Assembly: GCA_030674185.1 (NCBI GenBank)
Contig: JAPXFY010000031.1
Location: 43,635,085 to 43,699,084 of the forward strand
Source: Monoplex corrugatus
Lineage: Eukaryota; Mollusca; Gastropoda; Littorinimorpha; Ranellidae
Direction of reading: 5' to 3'
Length of the DNA: 64,000 nucleotides
Positions within the stretch are counted from its first letter, which is position 1. The number at the start of each line of letters is the position of its first letter. Shown here piece after piece: positions 12,843-23,222 of this stretch. Below the pieces are notes generated by a model. That model made no database searches. It was given only the letters and a program-made list of their open reading frames with translations, and was not told where the DNA came from. Position numbers and translations under genes: made by a program.

Positions 12843-12904
12843 GATAAAGACTGGGTTTTGTTTGTTTGTTTGTTTGTTTGTTTGTTTTTGCTTGTTTTAA
12901 TCTG

Positions 12905-13125
12905 AATCAAAGTGACTGCCAGTATTCAGGCGAACCAGAAAAAAAATGGAATTAGAATACGTACGTAATATAACAAAACAACACAGGTGCAAAACATTAT
13001 AGGCTACACATCTGTCATTTTCTCCTGCTGCACGCCTGGGAAGTTGTTTTTTTCCCCTAAATGTTGTACATTTATTTTTTTGTTGTCTTTTGTTTCGCTT
13101 CACAAAGGCCACCTGGCCGACAATT
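12905..13125. mobile_element. Dispersed element, second copy
   Basis: The left part (GTGACTGCCAGTATTCAGGC) matches the element at 5985. The right part (CAAAGGCCACCTGGCCGACA) is the core motif in inverted orientation. No coding capacity. Confidence 0.45.
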
Positions 13126-13316
13126 TGCGCTTTTTTAAAGTGAGTATGCAACCAATGACTTCTTCTCGTCCAAAGGAATCAGTTGGGATTGTTTTGCATA
13201 ATTCTGTTTATGGCTGTTTCCGATTGTCGTTGACTTTGTGATCCAGAGATAAATGTAAGTATACGAATATGATTATCTGGAATGAAATTCTCTACGAAAC
13301 AAAATCTGTACGTTGG

Positions 13317-13436
13317 TATATTAATCAAAGGACACAACTCTTGAGAGTTTGCTGAATGGGTAGCGCAAACTGTGTTAAATTTGAGAAGTACTACATGGGA
13401 GATAATTCTCAAGAGTTGTGTCCTTTGATTAATATA
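13317..13436. repeat. Perfect 30-bp inverted repeat (hairpin)
   Basis: The arms at 13317-13346 and 13407-13436 are exact reverse complements around a 60-bp spacer. The left arm contains CAAAGGACACAACTCTTGAG. It may be a small MITE or a structured transcript. I see only one copy in the window. Confidence 0.85.
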
Positions 13437-13847
13437 AAAATTCTCCCTGCTTCCCTCTTATTTCTTTGGTATTATTTTTTTGTACGTTGGAATGTTTGCA
13501 AATTTGGGTTTCATCATGTTGAGACCTTCAGCAAGATAGGGCTGGTCAAACTTTGGAGCATGCCTTTATATACAGATTCCACAAGATGATCATGCATGTG
13601 TGACTTTTCGTTTTTAGATTTTGATGTGGGAGAACAGTCAGTGATCGATGTCCTTTTTCTAAAACTTATAGTTATCACCATTTGGTGTACTTTTAAGTTA
13701 CGATTACCTACAAAGCAAATTCAAAAGAAAAAAAAATGACCTGTCGTATGGTTTACTGCTACATAATTCTGTTTAATCAGCAGATAGAATGACATTGTCA
13801 CACGGTGCACGCTGCACATGCACAGGACTTGTGCCTTTTGATGATCA

Positions 13848-13943
13848 TTAACCTTTTCACTCCCGCACTCTATCCACCAGCTGCAAAAACTTAACCCTTC
13901 TTGCAGGAAACTGGTGGATAGGACGAGTGAGTGAAAGGGTTAA
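13848..13943. mobile_element. TTAA-flanked foldback element (MITE)
   Basis: TTAA at 13848-13851 is followed by CCTTTTCACTCCCGCAC and CTATCCACCAG. The mirror half CTGGTGGATAGG ... GTGAAAGGG ends in TTAA at 13940-13943. Related copies occur near 34.2, 51.8, 54.6, 55.0 and 56.65 kb. TTAA flanks and CCCTTT termini are what piggyBac-type MITEs have; that assignment is inference. Confidence 0.6.
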
Positions 13944-15030
13944 GTTTTTGCTTTGTTGTCATGGCTGTCAGTGCGATATGCTGGCGGATAGGACGAGTGA
14001 GTGAAAGGGTTAAGTTTTTGCTTTGTTGTCATGGCTGTCAGTGCGATATGCTGGTGGATAGGACGAGGGAGTGAAAGGGTTAAGTTTTTGCTTTGTTGTC
14101 ATGGCTGTCAGTGCGATATGCTGGTGGATAGGACGAGTGAGTGAAAGGGTTAAGTTTTTGCTTTGTTGTCATGGCTGTCAGTGCGATATGCTGGTGGATA
14201 GGATGAGGGAGTGAAAGGGTTAAGTTTTTGCTTTGTTGTCATGGCTGTCAGTGCGATATGCTGGTGGATAGGACGAGGGAGTGAAAGGGTTAAGTTTTTG
14301 CTTTGTTGTCATGGCTGTCAGTGCGACATTGGATAGGACGAGGGAGTGTAAAAGGTTAAGTTTTGCTTGTGTCAGGCTGTCAGTGCGATATGCTGGCGGA
14401 TAGGACGCAGGATGAAAGGGTTTGTTTTTGCTTTGTTTCCATGGCTGTCAGTGCGATATGCTGCGGATAGGATGAAGGAGAAAAGGGTTATGTTTTTGCT
14501 TTGTTTCATAGGCAGTCAGTGCGATATGCTGGCGGATAGACGGGAGTGAAAAGGGTTAGTTTTTGATTTATTTCATGCTGTCCAGTGCGAATGCTGGGGA
14601 TAGGACGAGGGAGTGAAAGGGTTAAGTTTTTGCTTTGTTGTCATGGCTGTCAGTGCGATATGCTGGCGGATAGGACGAGGGAGTGAAAGGGTTAAGTTTT
14701 TGCTTTGTTGTCATGGCTGTCAGTGCGATATGCTGGCGGATAGGACGAGGAGTGAAAGGGTTAAGTTTTTGCTTTGTTGTCATGGCTGTCAGTGCGATAT
14801 GCTGGCGGATAGGACGAGGAGTGAAAGGGTTAAGTTTTTGCTTTGTTGTCATGGCTGTCAGTGCGATATGCTGGCGGATAGGACGAGGGAGTGAAAGGGT
14901 TAAGTTTTTGCTTTGTTGTCATGGCTGTCAGTGCGATATGCTGGTGGATAGGACGAGGGAGTGAAAGGGTTAAGTTTTTGCTTTGTTGTCATGGCTGTCA
15001 GTGCGATGCTAGCGGATAGGACGAGGGAGT
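13920..15030. repeat. ~78-bp satellite derived from the TTAA foldback element
   Basis: About 14 copies of a unit with GAAAGGGTTAAGTTTTTGC, TTTGTTGTCATGGCTGTCAG and GCGATATGCTGGYGGATAGG. The same string occurs once in the single-copy foldback element at 51.85-51.94 kb, which suggests the array grew from a copy of that element. Copies between about 14325 and 14610 carry many small indels. Confidence 0.9.
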
Positions 15031-15284
15031 CCAAGTTAAAAGTAAAGATGAAACGTTACCAAAGAGATCATAATATCAGAATCTAATCATTACAGATAAA
15101 TTGACTTCTGATTACTCCCCTTCCCCCAACCAAAACAAAACAAACAAACAAATCAGAAAGAGCTTGAAAGGAAACATTGACAAAAATCGTATTTATCACG
15201 TGAGATTCATTTTACTGTTAGCACTGTCAAATTGTAATTGGACAGCGAAATTGTGGGGTTTTTTCCAATGTGACGGTGGTAGTG

Positions 15285-16327
15285 TCCATAGTAGCGAGCG
15301 CTGTTCGGAGTGCCAATAATAAGCACCTTGGGTTGCGCCGGTCAGGGCTGACGTAGTCCTTGTTGCTTTTGCACGTTGCTTTCGCTCCGACGATCCCGGG
15401 GACAGGACAGGTAGAGTACAGTGGCTGACTACTCGAGTAGGCGGGTGAGACTGCTGGGGTACACTGCCTCATGCATATGTATCAGGCGGGGGCTGCTCGC
15501 TTGTCTTGGGCCCGGTGTCAGACGGGGTCTGGGGTTTCGGCGCACGCCTCCGCTTCCTCTCTCCTTCTTCGTCTTCGGTTAAAATGGCTGGTGTTGTAAT
15601 CGGGGTGGGATGACAGTGATGAACTGGCTGGTGATGGGTGCAGTTGGATCTAGTGACAGTGAAAACTACATTGTACCTAACTAGGCTCGGACCGTAATGA
15701 TGGAAGTGTTTTTTAATTAGTGTCTGACGAGCACAGTGAAAGTATCTGGTGCGTCTTAATTAATGTCTGATGACAAAGTCTTTAATTAGTGCTTCATAAG
15801 AATAGATGAAACGTGTGTAAAACAAGGACCAGTGGACAAAAGGTGAAATCACTGTGATGTACGCTGTATTTGCTCCTTGCATCAGGGCTGGACATCGTGC
15901 TGACTGACAGTACCGGTGTTTTTCTGCCTGGTTGGAACAGACGTGCGTTTAGGGAATGTAAAAACAGTCCTCGTGTTCCTTTGTTGTGTTGATAAAAACT
16001 TGTCTGTTGGCCGGACAGTGTATTCCTTTAACGTAGGATGAAGTGGAATTTCCCGGGATTAGAAGGAACCATGTGGCATACTTAGTCACCAGCAGTCTTG
16101 TCGTGAAGAATCGCCCACTCTCCTCGTGCTGGCGTCATCCTCCAAAAGAAGAAACAAAAACAAAAACATAAAAACAAAAACAAACAAAAAACACGTCTTC
16201 CTTTCGTGTCCATCTCATTGACGCCAGTCGTGATTTCTGCAACTCAGATATCAAGATCAAGAACGTAGATCAGAACGTAGGGGAGAAAACTCAATGGAAG
16301 CTTTAATGAACTCGATGGTAGCTATGG
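15285..16327 (+). promoter_or_regulatory. Candidate promoter and 5' UTR of the RhoGEF gene
   Basis: 15285-15580 is locally richer in GC and CpG than its surroundings and lies about 0.75-1 kb upstream of the first coding exon. An inverted CCAAT (ATTGG) sits at about 15236. I found no clear TATA box. 16294-16338 holds a short upstream frame of 14 codons that overlaps the presumed start. Transcript data would be needed to place the start site. Confidence 0.3.
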
Positions 16328-19300
16328 ATGCCTTCTGACCTAACAACTGTTGGCATGAGCCCACAGGGACAAGCAGATGAAATGACTTCAGGGCCAAACC
16401 TCCTTCACACTCACAGTGAGTTGCTCAGGCAGCTGACGGACACGTGGGCTGGAGACCCTTCAGACATGCTGGAACTGATCCAGTCCAGGGCCAGACCGTT
16501 CCGCAGACCCTCCCTGACAAAGAAAGCGGAGAAGAAAGCGCAGCCTTTTGTCGTGTTGTGGTTGTCAAGAGGAACAACGAGTTTTTCACCACCTCCACTA
16601 CCACCACCATCAGCAACAGCACCAACAGCCATCAGTCCAGTCACATTCTTAGCAGTTACAGCAGTTCCACCATTTCCAGTCATGTTGAAAACCGTGCTGG
16701 ACAATCTCCACTCACAGGCGAAGACCTGGAAGTGAATGTGGAGTCCGCTGGTCAGTCTCCCACCAACACCAGACATTTAGAGATGAACTTCAGGTCTGTG
16801 GAACCGTGCTCCATGCTGTCAGATTCTGACAGGAATGGCCAGTCTTTCATTAACAGGCAGCAGGGGCAGAACAAGCCCCATCCGGTGACTGATCAAACAG
16901 TCACCAACTTTCATTCACCCATAAGCTGTTCAACGCCTGTGTCCTGTCAGCAGTCATCAAGCAAGACGTTTACAGCAGATCTCATTTTGTACAACCCATC
17001 AGACTCGTTCTGTGCACAGGAGAAAGACGCTTGTGTCCACGAAAAGAGTGAATCCCATGTCACTGACAGAAATAGTGGAACTCGGTATTTGAATAGGACA
17101 TGTGGAAATGACTACAGTAATGTGAATGGTAGAGTACAACCAGCTTGTGTATACAGTGAAAATCCTGTTTGAAAGGACCAGTGAAACCAATCGTGATAGG
17201 AACAGCGCAGCTAACGACACAGTTCATCATAACAGGCAGCAAAGTGTGACCCACTGTGAAAGTAAGTGTGAACACCAGCACTTGCACAGGAACATTGAAA
17301 CACGACATGACAGTAACAGTGGAAGCCTGTCATGAACAGACCAGAGAAATCTGTCATGAAGGGAACAGTCAGCATGTAGACAGTAATGGCGTACATCAAG
17401 TTTCGTCACTTAATTTACCACACACTACGTACTCTTTTCCTCAGCTTAAGGTTCTCCGACGTCCCCATACCATCACTGAAAGACTGAAAGGATCACAGCC
17501 ACGAATCCATCCAGTGACTCTGCACAAACTGAAGTCCTTTACCAGCAGCTCAGAGTCATCAGAGGACCTTGGACCCGCGGAAACCTCCAGCTGCCCGGAG
17601 CCACAACATCCTGTACAGAAACTGAAGACGTTTTCTGTTGGTGTAAAACCTCCACAGCCCTTTGACAAAGTGAACACGTTGTCTGGCAGGATGCAGTCAC
17701 CTCAGCCTTTAGTGAAACTGAAGACCTTCTCCAGCCACGTACAGCCACCCGAGTCTTCACATCAACTGAAAACGTTTTCCACCAGTTTGGAACCACAGTC
17801 TTTCCATAGGTTGAAGACGTTTTCTAGCGATAAAGAACTACTCCAGCCTCCAAAGAACTTCGATGTTCATCTGTGTGGAAACCATCTGTTTGTAGACAAA
17901 CCAAGAATTCGGGACGAAAGGATTTTGCTGTCTCCTGAATCCAGTTATTTCTCACCCATTGTGTCAGGACGTTGTTTCAGAAGACATGGCAATGTTTCGG
18001 ATTCAGATGGAGAAAGAAGTCTATCTCCATTTTCGCAGGACGCTGTCTCACCCATGGCTATGCACATTCACGAGGAGGAAGAGCAGAAAACTATTGAGCA
18101 AGGAAGTCATCACAATGACGAACTGGAGATCAGTTCTGGTCTTAATCAAGACAGTATGAAGCAAAAGGCAACGAAACTTTTCAGCAGCCATCAGCATCAA
18201 GAGCAAAGCTGTAGCAATAACTGCAGGCTTCAAATGTGTCCTGACCAGAGTCAGGACAGAGTTGTGTCAGCTCACCAAGTCTGCCATCTTCATCATCTGA
18301 AAGCATTTCCATCTTCTGATGTACATCCTCCTGCAGACATCAGACAAGAGTCAGACTGTTCTCACCACCACTGTGACACACAAACAACAGACAGCTTGTC
18401 TTTCTGTCAGCACCATGACCAGACACAAACAGAAAACTGTCTCCAGTGTCTGCTCCGGGAACTCCAAGAGCATCAAGTACAGCTACAGCTGCAGATAGAA
18501 TCTGCTCAACTTCATGAAGGTCAAAACCAGTCACACCAGTCTCGTCCATTTCAACAGCAAATGTGCCAGAAACAAGACAGTCAGCCACTTTTGTTTCGAC
18601 AGCAGCCTCACCCCGCATCAGATATCAAGACCCCTGCACAATCTAGTCCTGTACCAGACCCCAGAGAACTGGTTCGTCGTTTGTTTCGTAATCTAGATGA
18701 GAGAGAGGAAATAGAATCGCTTCGTTTTCAACGTCAACAAGGCTCAAAACGAAACGTCCAGCTTTCCCCTGTACGCTATAGTTTTGATGAAAAAGAACTC
18801 TATCGTCATCGCTATCAGCAGCAGCAGGAAGTCCTGTCTCACCGTCAGGGAGATCAGTCACCAGACCTGCCGGAAGATGGGAGGCAGCAGTCCACGTCTT
18901 CTCTACTGACAGGTCATCAGCAAGACTTCAAACAGCTTGCCCAACCTGTCGTCTTTCGCCGTAAGAACCGAAAACGTTTTCAGAACCTTCGTGAGAAACG
19001 GTTCTCCATGATGAACTGGCCGTTATCTGCTGTCTTTGGTCGGCCTCTTCTCAGGGACAGTAAACCCAAAAGGAGCGTGCCCAGCAAATATCATTCCATG
19101 GAAATGTTTGCACAGACACTTCTGAACCCCACTTCTTCAGAAGATGACCTGGACATGGGATACAGTGAAGATTTTACATCTTCAGAAAGTGTCAGCACTC
19201 CTAGGAATTCTCGCTACTTCAAGCGTGTGCCGTCCACTTTCAAAGAGCAGTCCACCCAAACGGAGTCAGAAGGTGTGTCATCCGTCACAACACTGTCTGA

Positions 19301-19979
19301 TTTGGAAGAGGTGGAGGACGGAGAGAGCGAAGATCCCACTGATCTAGAAGTGGGGAATATTTTTGCCCTCTCTCCCATCAACAGCTGGTCTCTGTCACCT
19401 CCCTATGTGTCCCCTCTATGTTGTCGCTCCATGAACGACCTCAACTATCCGCCCATTTCACTTTCCCGGGGCAACATCTACCTTCCCATGTCCGCCTTCT
19501 CCAGTCACATGTCGTCCTATTCCCGCTCTTCGCCCGATACTGACTCCCCGCTTCCTCACCTGGCTTTTGAGGATGACTTACCGCCCCTTCCAACTCGCAA
19601 GAACACAAAACAGGCTTCCAGAAGCCTGAACCTAAGAAAACTGAAAACCTCGGCTCTCAAGAAATGGGAGAGTTTGAGGGCGGGAGGAAGGGGTGAGTTT
19701 GTGAGACTGGGGGCACGGGGACGCAGGTTCAAGTCCCGCAAATGGGAGAACTATAAAATGAATCCTTTTCTCCTGCAGCTGCGGGTCAACCAGGATGACC
19801 TTGAGGCGGAGATGACCTTGAGGATCCAGGAGGAAGAGGAGGAGGCTCAACGGCAGTTACTGAGGCAGGTGGCCTCCACCCCCTCCCCCTCACACAAGAC
19901 ACAGCTACGGGCCAACGTGGTGAAGGAGATCATTACGGCGGAGTCAGAGTACGTCAAACATCTGCGGGATGTCATTGAG
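16328..19979 (+). CDS. ARHGEF4/9-like: RhoGEF exon 1: long N-terminal region and start of DH domain
   Basis: First coding exon, about 1,200 codons. The frame opens at ATG 16328, just after an in-frame TAG at 16319. It is poor in recognisable domains and rich in Ser, Gln, His and Pro, so probably disordered. Six KLKTFS-like motifs lie between about 17520 and 17830. Near the 3' end a basic stretch (RKLKTSALKKWESL) is followed by LRVNQDDLEAEM, an acidic segment, then LRANVVKEIITAESEYVKHL, the first DH helix. The donor is GTCAGT at 19980. The frame is not continuous: frame 2 looks coding to about 16,550, frame 1 to about 17,165, frame 2 again to about 17,300, and frame 3 onward, implying three small indels (assembly error or real). 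The first ATG has a weak context, and a better-placed ATG at 16324 leads to a stop within five codons. The SH3 that normally precedes LRVNQ is absent. Confidence 0.85.
19694..19778 (+). promoter_or_regulatory. Possible internal splice sites inside exon 1
   Basis: A strong donor-like GGGGTGAGT at 19690-19698 and an acceptor-like CCTTTTCTCCTGCAG ending at 19778 flank an open stretch. The acceptor lies exactly where LRVNQ starts, the point that follows the SH3 in vertebrate relatives. Splicing this pair would remove 86 bases and break the frame, so the pair is probably not used together. The acceptor alone, joined at phase 0 to an alternative upstream exon, would keep frame. Confidence 0.35.
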
Positions 19980-20024
19980 GTCAGTGCTCTGTGTGTTGCT
20001 TTTGTTTTGTGGTATTCCTTGGTC

Positions 20025-20035
20025 TGTCTCTGTCT

Positions 20036-20073
<38 letters not shown>

Positions 20074-20123
20074 TTCTTCTGTCTCTGTCTGCCTGCCTGC
20101 CTGCCTGTCTGTCTGTCTGTCTG

Positions 20124-20182
<59 letters not shown>

Positions 20183-20190
20183 GTTGTCTG
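20025..20190. repeat. (CT)n/(CTGT)n tract in intron 1
   Basis: Pyrimidine microsatellite starting about 45 bp after the exon 1 donor. The frame stays open through it, but this is read-through of intron. Confidence 0.95.
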
Positions 20191-20289
20191 TTGTCTGTTG
20201 TCCGGTTGATTTGTTCATTGAATGTTATTTTCCTATTCTGCATTTATTTAAACCCGGTTTTGAATTTTTGTTTATTTGCTTTGTTGGGT

Positions 20290-20321
<32 letters not shown>

Positions 20322-20640
20322 GTTCAGTTAGTTGGTTGATTGCATTTTGTTGTTGGTGGTGGTGGTGTTTTTTGTTGTTCTTTGTTGTTGTTTTTTTGTT
20401 TGTTTTTTGTTTTTTGCTTTTGTTTCTTTAGGGGGATTGGTTGGTGGCTGGATGATTGGTTGATGTATTTTTTCCAGTTTGATATTTTACCAACTGATTG
20501 TTGGAGTTTTATTTCACAAACTGTTAAAGAGAGTCATTGTGTCTTCCATTTAGTGTTTTATTCATTTGTCAGTCCTGGTTCTTCCTTACCTACTACTTAT
20601 GTGGCTTTTGTACTGGCATGTTTTATCTGTTTCTGTTCGT

Positions 20641-21162
20641 GCAGACAAGTTGTTCGTGCTGACCACATATCTCCTCTCCTGGCACAACTTCACTGGCTCC
20701 CTGTATCAAAGCGCATACAGTACAAACTAGACACCATGTGCTACAAAAGCCTCAATAACGCAGCCCCCGATTACCTGTCAAGCCTACTTGAGATCTATGT
20801 TCCCTCACGTACCCTCCGCTCTGCCTCCGATCCTCTGACTTTTCGCTTTCCACGCACTAAGCTCAATACCTATGGTCCACGAGCCTTCTCTGTTTCTGGT
20901 CCGCTCTCCTGGAACAAACTTCCTCTCTCAGTCCGTCAGCAACCTACTTTTGTCTCCTTCAAGTCCGCTCTCAAAACTCACCTTTTCTCCTCTGCATAAA
21001 ATCCTAACCTCACTCAACCCCCCTCTGCAGCCTGTCTCCGCTCGGAGGGGAACACTTTGTTATAATATATAATTGTATATGATATGCTCTCTATAATTTT
21101 CCATTGCTTTTATTCTTGCTTTTATTGCTTTTATTCTTTCTCCCCATTTATAGCCATGCGTG

Positions 21163-21193
<31 letters not shown>

Positions 21194-21341
21194 TGTGTGT
21201 GTGTGTGGTGTGTGTGCGTCGTGGGCGTGCGTGCGTGCTTGCGTGCGTGCGTGCGTGCGTGCGTGTGTGTCTGTTTCAGCGCTTAGATTTGATTTTGTCG
21301 AGATTTTGCGCTATATAAATATTGTAATTTTATTATTATTT
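20641..21341 (+). mobile_element. LINE (L2/CR1-like) 3' end
   Basis: The frame ending at TAA 20997-20999 shows classic C-terminal LINE reverse-transcriptase motifs: LHWLPVSKRIQYKL, APDYLS, YVPSRTLRSA, YGPRAFSVSGPLSWNKLP and FKSALKTHLF. A 3' UTR with a (GT)n run follows, and it ends in GCGCTATATAAATATTGTAA and an ATTATT tail at about 21341. It is 5'-truncated and in sense orientation in intron 1. Confidence 0.85.
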
Positions 21342-21524
21342 ACATAGTCGTGCATACAATGACCCGCATCCCTCTCTCAGCAAAGTCTTTCCTTTCCTAA
21401 GACATTGAAACATGCAACCACAAGATGAAAATATATTTACACGAAACTTGCTTTGGATGGGAAAATTATTCTTTGTTGGAAACAGCCTCCAAATCCAAGA
21501 TTAATCTGCAAACCTGACTGATTC

Positions 21525-21880
21525 ATCATCATCATCATCAGGTGCCTTATCCGCATGGCGTTGGCGATCATGGACTTCCATCTGTTTCTATCACTTGTTG
21601 CCTCAAGCATCTCTTCCGCCCTCCTTGTCCCCAGCCACTCTGCAAGTCTGTCTAGTATCTTCTCCCTGGGTCTACCTGGTGCTCTCTTTCCCTCCAGCTT
21701 TCCCGTTGTGACCAGGTGCTCCAATTCCCTTTTCCTCATAAAATGGCCTATAAATGTTGCCTGTCTTTTCCTAATCTTCCTTATGAATGATCTACTTGTG
21801 TCTGCCTCCATCAAGGCTGTCTGGTTTGTTTTCTTTGCTGTCCATGGAACTCTCAGCATTCTTCTTAGAAACCACATCAC
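21525..21880 (-). mobile_element. RTE-type LINE C-terminal fragment
   Basis: The minus-strand frame contains FLRRMLRVPWTAKKTNQ, GHFMRKRELEHLVTTGK, EGKRAPGRPREK and RNRWKSMIANAM. These are the thumb/C-terminal region of RTE-like reverse transcriptases. It terminates in a (ATG)n-type tail near 21525. About 120 codons remain open, so this copy is fairly young. It is in antisense orientation in intron 1. Confidence 0.85.
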
Positions 21881-22079
21881 TGATTATGTATTGCTATTTT
21901 TTGTTTGTTTGCTTGCTTGTTTATTTGTTACTAACTCATGTATATTTACCATGTTCTTTGGTAAAATGTATATTGTGGTGTGCACTATCCTAGTTTCACA
22001 AAACTGAAAAGCATGAGTGAAAAAGAATAGAGAAAGGATGAAGAGAGAACAGAAAAAACCGTAAGGTCTGGCAAGATCT

Positions 22080-22300
22080 TGAAATAGGGACAGAGAAAGG
22101 GGTTGGGGTAAAACGGGACCTATGAAACACTAAGCTTATGACACCAAAATGATTAAGATAGGCATTAAGCATTAAGATAGGCTGCAAAAAGGCCGGATTT
22201 TATGTTGCGGGCTGGGATTGAATTTGAGAAGTCAGATCTTGAGTCTACGACTCTGTCAGCATAGTCAGCCAGCCACTTCCACTGTGGGGGAAAGAAAAGG
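22080..22300 (-). mobile_element. tRNA-derived SINE-like repeat
   Basis: Same family as the copies at 1.2 and 23.6 kb. The minus strand carries an ACTCAAGATCTGAC segment followed by TTCAATCCCAGCCCGCAAC (B-box-like) and a decayed body. Confidence 0.55.
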
Positions 22301-22416
22301 AAAGAAAATCCCTGCCCATCTGAGGGTCAAACGCATGACTACTGTGTTAATCAGCAAGGATTGAACTGTAATGATGTACACGAAAGCTGGTAAAACCCGC
22401 TATGGCTGTGATTCAC

Positions 22417-22850
22417 AATGCTACCTCAAACAAGCCCAATAAACCCGCTCTGTGACTGGTTTACAGTGCTACCTCAAACAAACCCAATAAACCCGCTCTG
22501 TGACTGGTTTACAGGGCTACCTCAAACAAACCCAATAAACCCGCTCTGTGACTGGTTTACAGTGCTACCTCAAACAAACCCAATAAACCCGCTCTGTGAC
22601 TGGTTTACAGTGCTACCTCAAACAAACCAAACAAACCCGCTCTGTGACTGGTTTACAGGGCTACCTCAAACAAACCAAACAAACCCGCTCTGTGACTGGT
22701 TTACAGGGCTACCTCAAACAAACCCAGTAAACCCGCACTGTGACTGGTTTACAGGGCTACCTCAAACAGATCCAGTAAACCTGCACTGTGACTGGTTTAC
22801 AATGCTACCTCAAACAAACCCAATAAACCCGCACTGTGACTGGTTTACAG
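22417..22850 (+). repeat. 48-bp tandem repeat containing the exon 2 splice acceptor
   Basis: Nine 48-bp units in exact register (CTACCTCAAACA at 22421, 22469, 22517, 22565, 22613, 22661, 22709, 22757, 22805), followed by the true exon at 22853. Each unit ends with CTGTGACTGGTTTACAG or a variant; one copy (near 22802) has lost the AG. The unit comprises the 3' splice site plus about seven codons of exon 2. In the exon frame the unit nearest the exon contains TAA, so only the last acceptor gives an open product. Confidence 0.95.
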
Positions 22851-23030
22851 GGCTACCTCAAACAGACCAGAAAGCGGCCCGAGATGTTCCCAGTGGAGAA
22901 GGTCACAGTCATCTTCAGCAATATTGAGGTCATCTACGACTTCGCCACCAAGCTTCTGGCGGACCTGCGGGCAGCAGTCAATATGGAACAGCCCCATCTG
23001 ACTCAGTTTGGTCACTGCTTTCTGAACAAG
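22851..23030 (+). CDS. ARHGEF4/9-like: RhoGEF exon 2: DH domain
   Basis: 180 bp, 60 codons, phase 0 at both ends. Acceptor TTTACAG ends at 22850; donor GTGCTT at 23031 is weak. It begins GYLKQTRKRPEMF and contains VIFSNIEVIYDF and LADLRAAV, ending PHLTQFGHCFLNK. These are DH helices between conserved regions 1 and 2; the NIE..Y pattern is typical of Dbl proteins. It follows directly on the VKHLRDVIE end of exon 1. Confidence 0.93.
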
Positions 23031-23132
23031 GTGCTTTGGTGATGTGTGTGCTGCTCCTTGGGGTGGTGAGGGTGGAGGGTATGTGGGAAAGGGTTTTCCT
23101 GTGTGGTGGTGGTGGTGTCGTTTATATATGTA

Positions 23133-23134
<2 letters not shown>

Positions 23135-23204
<70 letters not shown>

Positions 23205-23222
23205 TGTGATGTGTGTGTGTGA
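23135..23222. repeat. (GT)n microsatellite, intron 2
   Basis: Interrupted dinucleotide run about 105 bp after the exon 2 donor. Confidence 0.95.

Noticed and set aside
12295..12910. Repeat protein-like frames (FPQGKLLNASVR units) on both strands
   Set aside because: The 36-bp repeat is a multiple of three and lacks stops. Both strands and two phases are open equally, so there is no evidence of translation.
15227..15472. An 81-codon minus-strand frame upstream of the gene
   Set aside because: No recognisable domain or splice context; probably chance within a GC-richer promoter region.
19980..20339. Extension of the exon 1 frame into Leu/Ser/Cys-rich sequence
   Set aside because: The DH domain continues exactly at exon 2 and a GTCAGT donor follows 19979. 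The extension is a CT microsatellite in the intron.
22418..22927. A 169-codon frame with 16-residue repeats (LPQTNPINPLCDWFTG)
   Set aside because: It is the wrong frame relative to exon 2 and arises because the 48-bp unit is a multiple of three. The true exon frame is fixed by the DH domain.
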